Shown in pieces: positions 43,545 to 52,046 of a stretch of 64,000 nt of DNA (positions within the stretch are counted from its first letter, which is position 1; every line of letters starts with the position of its first letter). Where the stretch lies: NCBI GenBank assembly GCA_033782935.1, contig JAWQEG010001559.1, positions 682,001 to 746,000 of the forward strand, written 5' to 3'. Under the pieces are notes generated by a model that was given only the letters and a program-made list of their open reading frames with translations, was not told the DNA's origin and ran no database searches. The position numbers were made by a program, and so were the translations under genes. The stretch is from Petrolisthes cinctipes. Taxonomy: Eukaryota > Arthropoda > Malacostraca > Decapoda > Porcellanidae.

Positions 43545-46500
43545 AGCATTGTAATGACACCAACACACCCACCATCCCATAATTGACTGTTGATATTTAC
43601 AGTCCAAGCACTGTAATGACAGCCACACACCCACCACTCTATAAATGACTGTTGATATTTACAGTCCATGCACTGTAATAACACCCACACACACACCACC
43701 CCATAAATGACTGTTGATATTTACAGTCCATGCTCTGTAATGACACCCACACATGCACCACCCCATGAATGACTGTTGATATTTACAGTCAAAGCACTGT
43801 AATGACACCCACCACACAATAAATGAATGTTGATATTTATAGTTAAAACACTGTAATGACACCCACACACACACCACCCCATGAATGATTGTTGATAATT
43901 ACAGTCCCAGCACTGTAATGACACCCACACACCGACCACCCCATGATTGACTGTTGATATTTACAGTCCAAGCAATGTAATGACACCCACACACCCACCA
44001 CCCCATGAATGACTGTTGATATTTACAGTCGAAGCTCTGTAATGACACTCACACACCCACCACCCTATGAATGACTGTTGATATTTACAGTCCAGGAACT
44101 GTAATGACACACACACAAACACCACCCCATAAATGACGGTTGATATTTACAGTCCAAGCACTGTAATGACACCCACACACATACCACCCCATGAATGACT
44201 GTTGATATTTACAGTCCAAACACTCTAATGACACCCACCACCCTACGAATGACTATTGATATTTACAATTAAAACATTGTAATGACACCCACACACCCAC
44301 CACCCCATGAATGACTGTTGATATTTACAGTCTAAACACTATAATGACACCCACACACACACCACCCTATGAATGATTGTTGATATATACAGTCTAAGTA
44401 TTGTAATGACACCCTCACACCCACCACACCATGAATGACTATTGATATTTACAGTCTAAGCACTGTAATGACACCCACACGTCCAACACCCCATGAATGA
44501 CTGTTGATATTTACAGCACAAGTACTGTAATGACACCCCCACACCCACCTACCCGTGAAATATGGTTGAAATTTACAGTCCAAGCACTGTAATGACACAC
44601 CCACACACACCACCCCATAATGACTGTTAATATTTACAATCCAATCACTCTAATGACACCCACCACCATATGAATGACTGCTGATATTTACAATCAGAAC
44701 ACTGCAAAGACACCCACACACCCACAACCCCATGAATCACTGTTGATATTTACAGTCCAACCACTGTAATGACATCCAGACACCCACCACCCATGATTGA
44801 CTGTTGATATTTACAGTCCAAGCACTGCATAGACACCCAAAAACCCAAAACCCCATGAATGACTGATGATATTTACAGTCCAAGCACTCTAATGACACCC
44901 AACACCCCATGATTTACTGTTGATATTTACAGTCCAAGCACTGTAATGACACCAACCACCCCATGAATGACTGTTGATATTTACAGTCCAAGCACTAATG
45001 ACACACAGACACACCCAACACACCATGAATGACTTAATTTTTATAGTCCCAGCACTGTAATGACAACCACACACCCACCACCCCATGAATGACTGTTGCT
45101 ATTTACAGTTCAAACACTATAATGACACCCACACACCCACCACCCCATGAATGACTGTTGATATATACAGTCCAAGCACTGTAATAACACCCTCACCCCC
45201 ACCACCCCATGAATGACTGTTGATATTTACAGTCAAAACAATGTAATGACACCCCCACACCCACCACCTTATGAATGACTGTTGATATTTACAGTCCAAT
45301 CACTCTAATGACACCTACAACCTTATAAATGACTGTTGATATTTACAAACAAAACACTGTAATGACACCCACACACCCACCACCCCATGAATGTCTGTTG
45401 ATATTTACAGTCAAAAAATGTAATGACACCCACACACCTACCACCCCATGATTGACTGTTGATATTTACAGTCCAAGCACTGTAATGACAGCCACACACC
45501 CTCCACCCTATAAATGACTGTTAATATTTTCAGTCAAAGCACTGTAATGTCCCCCACACACCAACCACCCTAAGAATGACTTTTGATATTTACAGTCCAA
45601 GCACTATTATGACACCTACACACCCACCACCAATGTATGACTGTTGATATTTACAGTCCAAGTTCTGTAATGACACTCACACACCCACCACCTCATGAAT
45701 GACTGTTAATATTTACAGTCCAATCACTCTAATGACACCTACCACCCTATGAATGACTGCTGATATTTACAATCAAAACACTGTAAAGACACCCACACAC
45801 CCACAACCCCATGAATCACTGTTGATATTTACAGTCCAAGCACTGTAATGACACCCAGACACCCACCACCCCATGATTGACTGTTGATATTTATAGTCCA
45901 AGCACTGCATAGACACCCAAACACCCAAAACCCCATGAATGACTGTTGATATTTACAGTCCAAGCACTCTAATGACACCCAACACCCCATGATTTACTGT
46001 TGATATTTACAGTCCAAGCACTGTAATGACACCAACCACCCCATGAATGACTGTTGATATTTACAGTCCAAGCACTAATGACACACTCACACACCCAACA
46101 CACCATGAATGACTTAATTTTTATAGTCCCAGCACTGTAATGACAACCACACACCCAACACCCCATGAATGACTGTTGCTATTTACAGTTCAAATACTAT
46201 AATGACACCCACACACCCACCACCCCATGAATGACTGTTGATATATTCAGTCCAAGCACTGTAATAACACCCTCACCCCCACCATCCCATGAATGACTGT
46301 TGATATTTACAGTCAAAACAATGTAATGACAACCCCACACCCATCACCTTATGAATGACTGTTGATATTTACAGTCCAATCACTCTAATGACACCTACAA
46401 CCTTATAAATGACTGTTGATATTTATAACAAAACACTGTAATGACACCCACACACCCACCACCCCATGAATGTCTGTTGATATTTACAGTCAAAGTAATG

Positions 46501-46680
46501 TAATGACACCCACACACCTTCCACCCCATGATTGACTGTTGATATTTACAGTCCAAGCACTGTAATGACAACCACACACCCACCACCCTATAAATGACTG
46601 TTAATATTTACAGTCTAAGCACTATAATGACACCCACACACCGACCACCCCAAGAATGACTTTTGATATTTACAGTCCAA
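43545..46680 (+). repeat. 3,136-bp higher-order repeat, copy 2
   Basis: Tandem second copy of the preceding block, with the same nested duplication (markers near 44,899 and 45,979). Differences are scattered single bases and a few one-base indels. From about 46,680 the sequence leaves the repeat and runs as ordinary monomers to the retrotransposon. Confidence 0.85.
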
Positions 46681-47076
46681 GCACTATAATGACACCTACT
46701 TACCCACCACCAATGAATGACTGTTGATATTTACAGTCCAAGTTCTGTAATGACACTCACACACCCACCACCCTATGAATGACTGTTGATATTTACAGTC
46801 CAAGCACTGTAATGACACCCACACACCCACCACCCTATACATGATGGTTAATATTTATTGTCCAAGCACTGTAATGACATCCACACACCCACCACCCCAA
46901 GAATGACTGTTGATATTTTCAGTCCAAGCACTTTAATGACATCCACACACCCACCACCCCATGAATGACTGTTGATATATACAGTCCAAGCACTGTAATG
47001 ACACCCACACACCCACCACCGAATGTATGATGGTTTATATTTACAGTCGATGAACCGTAATGACACCCACACACTC

Positions 47077-47101
47077 TTACTTACTTATGTTACTTATGTG
47101 A
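47077..47101 (-). repeat. 3'-terminal short tandem repeat of the retrotransposon
   Basis: Read on the minus strand, the element ends ACATAAGTA, ACATAAGTA, AGTAA: two full 9-bp copies and a partial one, directly against satellite. CR1 and L2 elements end in short tandem repeats rather than poly(A), so this supports the classification and fixes the 3' boundary at about 47,077. Confidence 0.8.
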
Positions 47102-47109
47102 TGGCTTCT

Positions 47110-47145
47110 AGGGACTTTCAGCCGTTGCCAGCTCTCCAAGTCCCT
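47110..47145 (-). other. 3' UTR stem-loop of the retrotransposon
   Basis: AGGGACTT (47,110-47,117) and AAGTCCCT (47,138-47,145) form a perfect 8-bp inverted repeat with a 20-nt loop, and a weaker inner AGC/GCT pairing is possible. It lies between the ORF2 stop and the terminal repeat. In non-LTR elements that need a specific 3' end, such a hairpin just before the tail is commonly the site recognised by the element's reverse transcriptase. The role here is inferred from position and structure. Confidence 0.65.
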
Positions 47146-47156
47146 CCGTAGATCAA

Positions 47157-47300
47157 CTAAAGCCGGAAACTTGGTCTCATTTCTTCATTTATGAGGTCGT
47201 AAGACTCGGTGAAGAGGTGTGTCTTCAGTTTCTTTTTGAATAGAGCAGCTGTTTCACTGCCCTAACGAAGCTCGGAAGGTTGTTGTAGAGGCGAGGAGCA
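47157..47300 (-). pseudogene. ORF2 piece 3: frame-shifted C-terminal tail
   Basis: Downstream of the premature stop the conserved ORF2 ending continues in other frames. SAPRLYNNLPSF is read in one frame from about 47,299, and FKKKLKTHLF with a further 17 residues to a TAG at 47,157-47,159 is read in a second. Both patterns are the standard C-terminus of CR1/L2 ORF2 proteins (PRLWN-LP and FKKKLKTHLF types). Two small indels, near 47,300 and near 47,255, therefore separate the tail from the reverse transcriptase piece. They are consistent with neutral decay after insertion or with an already defective source copy. Confidence 0.8.
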
Positions 47301-49538
47301 CTATGCGAACACTCTTTTTCCACATTCCCTTCTGAATCCTGGTTCCAGAAGCCTATTCACCTCGCTGCTATGTCGCAATTCTACATTGGTATCCACATGA
47401 AAGTCCAGGAGCATATCTCGCATGTAAACTGGTTTGCCAAAATTTAACGCTTGATGAACCATAACACACTGCTTGTAAACGATACGTGCCTTAATAGGAA
47501 GCCAATGTAGTTGTATGAGTGCTGGTGTTATTCGATCTCTTCTTGACAGACCTCGTATCAATCTCGCAGCTCTGTTCGTGATCATCTGGAGTTTCTTCAA
47601 TAGATAATCAGGCAAGCCGTAATATAGGGAATTACAGTAATCCAATTTACTTAGAACATGATTGTAAACCAGTTTCATCATCACACTCTGATCAAGGTAT
47701 TTCCTTACGAAAGCCAAATTCCTCAAGTGGTATCCAGCAATTTGAACCACATGACCAATCTGATCTCTCATCATTAGCTCACTGTCCAACATCACCCCGA
47801 GACTCTTCACACATTTGTTGATTGTGATTTCCCTATCATTCACTTTCAGTTTACGTACTCCCAAGCTGTCGAAGTCAGTTCTACGACCGACATACAGACA
47901 TTCTGTTTTATCTTGATTTAATTTAAGCTGCCTGGAATCCATCCATTGCTTAATGTCAGTAAGTACAGAGCTCAAATGAGTTTCTGAATCGTGTATATTT
48001 GTGAATGACATGTAAAACTGCGTGTCACCCGCAAAAAGCTTGAATCTGACTTCGTACTTTTCAAGTAGTACAGAAAGATCTGTAGTATATAAACAGAAGA
48101 GCATTGGGCCTAAAACACTACCCTGACGCACACCTCTTGTTAATGGTATTGCATCAGAAAATTCATTTCCTATTTTTACACAGTAGTTGCGGCCAGTCAG
48201 GTAACTCTTCAGGTACGAGAGAGCAGCACCTATTATACCAATACGTTCACAGACACTCAATAAGACACTGTGCACTACTGTGTCGAATGCAGCACTCAAA
48301 TCCAGTAATACCAACAGACCACTTTTTCCATCATCCATCAAAGTGCGCATGTCACTTACGATAGAACACAGAGCAGTCTCCGTGGAATACAGACGACGGT
48401 AGGCTGACTGGTTATCATGAATTGCACCAACCATATCCAAATAATCCATCAATTGAGTTAAAATTACCTTTTCCAAAATCTTGGATTGTAAAGTTAAATT
48501 GGATACAGGACGAAATGAGCTGAAAGATTGGGGGTCAAGATTCCCCTTCAATATGGGTGTTACAATAGCTTGCTTTTCAGAGTTTGGGAACACACTATTA
48601 GCAATACTCACATTTACCATTTTTGTGATAACGCTGACCAGGCGATCAAACCTTTTGTTTCTATTAAACAGCTTGAACGGCATAGGGTCGATTGCAGAGT
48701 AAGTAGGTTTTGCCTTCTTGATCATCTCACTAACAGTCAATTCACTCACAATTCGGAACTCACTCAGTTTAATATCAGAAGTTTGTTCACTCATAACCAT
48801 ATGCGAACTATCACTCACAAACGTCGATATAATATTCTTGATCTTATTATCGAAAAAATATACAAAATCATTGGCCAAATTGCTATCCGAACAGCTCTCC
48901 GGCAACTTGTGCTTCCTCTTATCACCAGTCAGGCAGTCAAGTATCTTGTAGAGCTCGTGTATATTTGATCCCGCCATTTCAGTTTTCTCTTTGTAATAAC
49001 TGCACTTTCTCTTGGTGACAAGCCTTAATTCGTAGTTTCGTGCTTGAGTGTATGCATGTCTACATTCCTCAGTACGATACTTGCGCCACCGTCTTTCCAT
49101 CTTTTTTTTATTAATTTTCGCTTTATTTATGTCATTGTTGAACCACGGAGACTCATCTTTCACTATTATTTTCTTCTCAACTATAGGACACATTTTGTCG
49201 TATTCAGACTTCAGTGTGTAATTGTATAGATTGTACAAACAGTCATGACACTCTCCTTTCACTGCCCACCCATGATTGCACAAATCACCGTATTGCTCGA
49301 CTATCTTATTACAAACGAGTGATAGTAGACCATCACTATTAAAATTTCTTCTGGACCGAAAAGAAATATTCTTTACTTGCCTTTTACTCAACAACAGGTT
49401 CAGATTAAACACCACAAGTTTGTGTACCGGTGAAAGGGAGCATACATCGTCCACCTGAAGGTTACGTACCAGGTCTCCAGATGTGTCCACCAAGACCAAA
49501 TCAATAATATGGCCACAAATCGATGTGGGCTTGTTCAC
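47301..49538 (-). pseudogene. ORF2 piece 2: endonuclease C-terminus and reverse transcriptase
   Basis: This is 745 open codons in a different frame from piece 1. Its ATG is an internal Met, not a natural start. The endonuclease end is visible as CGHIIDLVL (residues 8-16), but the position where an SDH motif is usual reads SPVH (36-39), so the last catalytic Asp seems lost. The reverse transcriptase follows with FRPVSNLTLQSKILEKV, QSAYRRLYSTETAL, LDLSAAFD (Asp 413 and Asp 419), GVRQGSVLGP, LFAGDTQFY and LKLNQDKTE. The catalytic FADD box reads FAGD (G504), a single-base change from GAT or GAC to GGT, which should abolish polymerase activity. GVPQGS reads GVRQGS (R471). After residue 620, LPDYLLKKLQ and ITPALIQLHWLPIKARI are the usual CR1/L2 C-terminal segments. 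It stops at TAG, 47,301-47,303. Confidence 0.92.
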
Positions 49539-50062
49539 TACATTGACCAGGTTAACATATCTGTAAATCGCTGAACATAGCGGGCTCCTGGAGTATCAAG
49601 CCAAAAATTAAAATCTCCCAACACAATGACATTAGAGCTAATCATGTCAACCGTCTCGAGGTACAGCTCAAGCTCATCAATGAATAAACCAGGGCTAGTA
49701 GCAGGGGGTCTATATATTGTTATAAACGTTACTTTGCTTCCACCAGCTTGACACTCAACCTGAAGGAGTTCGAAACTTTCAAACCCCGGCGACTTGCATA
49801 CCTTCACCTTCTTTATAGAATTTGAAACAAATAGACCAACACCTCCGCCTCGACCCGTACACCTCGGTTTATGTAAAAAAGAATGAGTCACCGGAGTCAT
49901 TTCCTGGATAGCAGCTGAGTCAAATTTCGTTAACCACGTCTCAGTAATGGCATAAAAATCTAAACAGCCATCAACAATCGTCTGGCGTATCTCAAATGTT
50001 TTATTTTTAGCAGACTGCACGTTCAATAGTCCACAATTAACACTTTGCATATTAAAAGCCAT
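49538..50062 (-). pseudogene. ORF2 piece 1: N-terminal part of AP-like endonuclease
   Basis: This open stretch of 174 codons ends in a premature stop. It carries the expected endonuclease landmarks in order: LLNVQSAKNK near residue 12 (metal-binding Asn), AITETWL near 38 (catalytic Glu), GRGGGVGLFV near 70, TIYRPP near 116, and GDFNFWLD near 148 (catalytic Asp and Asn). These are the hallmarks of the apurinic endonuclease-like domain of non-LTR retrotransposons. The frame runs into nonsense after RFTDML and stops 12 nt later, while the matching continuation (LVNVV, then the next piece) lies in another frame. A small deletion near 49,550 is the likely cause, since residues normally expected between the two parts appear to be missing. 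Confidence 0.88.
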
Positions 50063-51125
50063 GGTTAGTGTTGAGTCTGATCCTATTTACTTCCGAGGTG
50101 AAAATGGGGCAAGACAAACTACTTACAGAGTGTTCGCTTTGACATTTTGAAGCAGCACAGTTGAAGCATTTTCTCACATCAGACTGGCAAGAGCGACCTT
50201 CATGCTGACCTGCACACTTATAGCAGTGGGGTGCATGACCTTTGACCTTGCATTGGCAACTATCCGACTTGTGACCGAATTTCAGGCAGTGGTAACACAG
50301 TAGTGGAAAATAATGATCGTATACCTGATGAACGCCCCACTTCAGCTTCAGCTTGTCATTCATCCCGTGAATTCTTGCACGTACCTCTGGATCACACTTC
50401 AGTACATAATGTACAGTCCCTCCCGCAGCTGGTCTTTCAGAAACAATTTTTATTTTATTTATAACTCCGTCAATCGATTCCAAATTATTCCTTACAATAA
50501 TTTCTTCAATGAGCGATTCCTTGTCCTCATTCCGAGCCACATTACATACCATAATTTTGGGGTCCCATCGCTTCCCATTGGAAGCAATTAAATTCCCCAC
50601 CTCGTGTAACTTATTTTGTGCAGCATTTCTCTTCTCTTCAGATTCAAGATTTATAACAATATTTCCCTTGTTAGTGAATTTGGAGTCCATAATTTGAACA
50701 TCCGACAACAATTCTTCGACCTCTTTCTTCATATCAACCGCTTTTTTGCTACCCTTTGCTTTAATAATAAGAAGATTCTTATTTTTCTGTGTGCGTTTCC
50801 GTTTCCTGCATCTCGACACCACCTCAGCCCAGTTCATGCCATCTTTTTCCACCTGGCCCGATTGAGCTGACACAGCCTCTTCCACAGCCAGCGTGACCCC
50901 GTCAGTCATTACATTAATCTCCTCTCGAAGGTGAACTTCACTCTTTATCACTAGAGCACAAGGATCACAAACCCAATTTACTTCCGAAGCATTTGATTTC
51001 AAACCAGTCATTCTCATACAAGTGCTATGGCCGCCAAATTTGCACTTGAGACATTTCAGCCACTTGACCTTTCCATCATCTCGCTCATGACAGACAAGGC
51101 ACAGCTCGTCAACTGGAGAACCCAT
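50052..51125 (-). CDS. Retrotransposon ORF1 protein: PHD finger, RRM-like middle, CCHC zinc knuckles
   Basis: This is an intact 357-residue reading frame. Residues 9-56 form a PHD-type finger with the full C4HC3 ligand set (C9, C12, C25, C28, H33, C36, C53, C56). Residues 107-111 (RKRKR) are a likely nuclear-localisation signal. Residues of about 117-270 look like the paired RRM-like folds of gag-type ORF1 proteins (pattern-based, unproven). Three zinc knuckles follow: C277/C280/H285/C290 (CX2CX4HX4C), C301/C304/H308/C313, and a looser one from C320 to C339 ending SCP. Such proteins bind element RNA and form the ribonucleoprotein used in reverse transcription; the PHD finger could read histone tails, which is inference. 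The ATG chosen is the first in frame and leaves the PHD finger complete. The stop lies 11 nt inside the start of ORF2. No frameshift was seen, in contrast to ORF2. Confidence 0.9.
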   Translation of the reverse strand: MGSPVDELCLVCHERDDGKVKWLKCLKCKFGGHSTCMRMTGLKSNASEVNWVCDPCALVIKSEVHLREEINVMTDGVTLAVEEAVSAQSGQVEKDGMNWAEVVSRCRKRKRTQKNKNLLIIKAKGSKKAVDMKKEVEELLSDVQIMDSKFTNKGNIVINLESEEKRNAAQNKLHEVGNLIASNGKRWDPKIMVCNVARNEDKESLIEEIIVRNNLESIDGVINKIKIVSERPAAGGTVHYVLKCDPEVRARIHGMNDKLKLKWGVHQVYDHYFPLLCYHCLKFGHKSDSCQCKVKGHAPHCYKCAGQHEGRSCQSDVRKCFNCAASKCQSEHSVSSLSCPIFTSEVNRIRLNTNHGF

Positions 51126-51245
51126 GCTGGACGTGCCAAAACATATACAGGCGCACTAGCACTGAACTGTTAATGTAAACACTAGCACTGTTTATACATG
51201 TCACGGAGCTAACGAGACACGTCCTTTCACCACCGCAGTCTCCCT
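51126..51245 (-). promoter_or_regulatory. Retrotransposon 5' UTR and probable internal promoter region
   Basis: About 120 bp separate the satellite junction from the ORF1 ATG. On the minus strand the stretch contains an 11-bp direct repeat CAGTGCTAGTG (51,180-51,190 and 51,154-51,164) and a TATAAA at 51,191-51,196, just upstream of the first repeat. Non-LTR elements normally carry an internal promoter in the 5' UTR, so the paired motif is a candidate regulatory element. Promoter activity is inferred only. If the copy is slightly 5'-truncated, part of the control region is missing. Confidence 0.5.
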
Positions 51246-51969
51246 TACACCCCATCAATGACTGTTGTTATTTACAGTCCAAGCACTGTCATGACACCCA
51301 CACATGCACCACCCCATGTATGACAGTTGATATTTACAGTCCAAGCACTCTAATGACACCCACCACCCAATAAATGAATGTTGATATTTATAGTTAAAAC
51401 ACTGTAATGACACCCACACACCCACCACCTCATGAATGACTGTTGATATTTACAGTCCAAGCACTGTAATGACACCCACACACTGACCATCCCATGATTG
51501 ACTATTGATATTTACAGTCCAAGCACTGTAATGACACCCACACACCCACCACCCAAAAAATGACTGTTGATATTTACAGTCTAAGCACTGTAATGACACC
51601 CACACACCCACAAACCCATGAAGGACTATTGATAATTACAGTCTAAGCACTGTAATGACACCCACACACCCACCACCCCATGATTGACTGTTGATATTTA
51701 CAGTCCAAGCACTGTAATGACAGCCACACACCCACCACTCTATGAATGACTGTTGATATTTACAGTCCATGCACTGTAATGACACCCACACACCCACCAC
51801 CCCATGAATGACTGTTGATATTTACAGTCCAAGCACTGCATAGACACCCAAACACCAAAACCCCATGAATGACTGTTGATATTTATAGTCCAAGCACTGT
51901 AATGACACCAACACACCCACCACCCCAGGAATAACTGTTAATATTTACAGTCTGAGCTCTGTAATGACA

Positions 51970-51984
51970 CCCACATATTAATGA
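51970..51984 (+). repeat. Shortened monomer marker ACACCCACATATTAATG
   Basis: Here the A/C-rich half has lost about 12 bp, so that GACACCCACAT runs directly into ATTAATGATGG. The same deletion, read as CACACATTAATGATGG, occurs near 54,815 and 57,000. One deletion event was therefore spread by block duplication, which makes it a useful phase marker for the right array. Confidence 0.75.
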
Positions 51985-52046
51985 TGGTTGATATTTACAG
52001 TTCAAGAACTGTAATGACACCTACACACTCACCACCCCATTAATGA

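Larger units (their letters stand above)
1..47076. repeat. 62-bp satellite DNA array, left block
   Basis: This is an uninterrupted head-to-tail array of one monomer of about 62 bp, always in the same orientation. On the plus strand a unit starts TGACTGTTGATATTTACAGT, continues CCAAGCACTGTAATGACA, then runs through A/C-only CACCC and CACACC blocks and ends near CCCCATGAA. Point variants are frequent (for example AGTCAAAGC or AATCAAAAC in place of AGTCCAAGC). Length variants of 54, 58 and 60 bp are mixed in. I read through the whole block and found no gene, foreign insertion or unrelated sequence in it. The consensus contains no CpG. Long homogeneous arrays like this are typical of centromeric or heterochromatic satellite, but that role is inferred. 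I do not recognise the family by name. Confidence 0.97.
47157..50062 (-). pseudogene. Retrotransposon ORF2 (endonuclease-reverse transcriptase), broken
   Basis: The whole ORF2 relic spans about 2.9 kb, equal to roughly 960-970 residues, the usual size for CR1/L2 ORF2 proteins, so no large part is missing. It is interrupted by one frame change inside the endonuclease domain (near 49,550) and two near the C-terminus (near 47,300 and 47,255). The initiating ATG at 50,060-50,062 sits in ACCATGG, a strong animal initiation context, and overlaps the end of ORF1 by 11 nt (ATGGCTTTTAA), so termination-reinitiation or leaky scanning is a plausible route of expression. An intact protein of this kind nicks target DNA and primes reverse transcription from the nick. 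The pieces are described separately. Confidence 0.88.
47077..51245 (-). mobile_element. CR1/L2-like non-LTR retrotransposon, inactive copy
   Basis: This is the only non-satellite DNA in the window, about 4,169 bp, read from right to left. It has a 5' UTR of about 120 bp, ORF1 (PHD finger plus zinc knuckles), ORF2 (apurinic-type endonuclease plus reverse transcriptase), a short 3' UTR with a stem-loop, and a 3' end in a short tandem repeat instead of poly(A). That ending, and RT motifs such as RPVSNLT, STETAL, LDLSAAFD and QGSVLGP, are typical of the CR1/L2 group. No LTR, integrase or terminal inverted repeat was seen. There is no convincing target-site duplication. The copy looks full length or nearly so, but ORF2 carries frameshifts and a changed catalytic residue, so it cannot mobilise itself. 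Subclade assignment is from motif recall, not from a tree. Confidence 0.93.

Noticed and set aside
368..46586. Dozens of minus-strand reading frames of 60-115 codons rich in Cys, Trp and Tyr, many ending VITVLGL
   Set aside because: They follow from arithmetic. The 62-bp monomer shifts frame by two bases per unit, and only one of the three minus-strand phases has a stop (CTG TAA), so a stop appears about every 186 bp and open runs of about 62 codons are expected everywhere. Longer ones occur where 54-bp units (18 codons) keep the frame. No start context, codon bias or conservation independent of the DNA repeat was seen.
1..47076. Each monomer's TATTTACAG resembles a 3' splice site, and the minus-strand GTAAAT a 5' splice site
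   Set aside because: These short matches are expected by chance and then multiplied by the repeat; no exon with coding content lies next to any of them.
47077..47081. CTTAC present at both ends of the retrotransposon as a 5-bp target-site duplication
   Set aside because: The empty-site relative near 40,065-40,080 reads CACTCACCACC and has no CTTAC, so these bases belong to the element or are chance.
47077..47101. The terminal TTACTTAC repeat as a telomere-like sequence
   Set aside because: It is only about 25 bp, lies at the retrotransposon 3' end, and does not match TTAGGG or TTAGG repeats.
48104..50870. Plus-strand reading frames inside the retrotransposon, up to 146 codons
   Set aside because: They lie antisense to ORF1 and ORF2, which have recognisable domains; the plus-strand translations show none.
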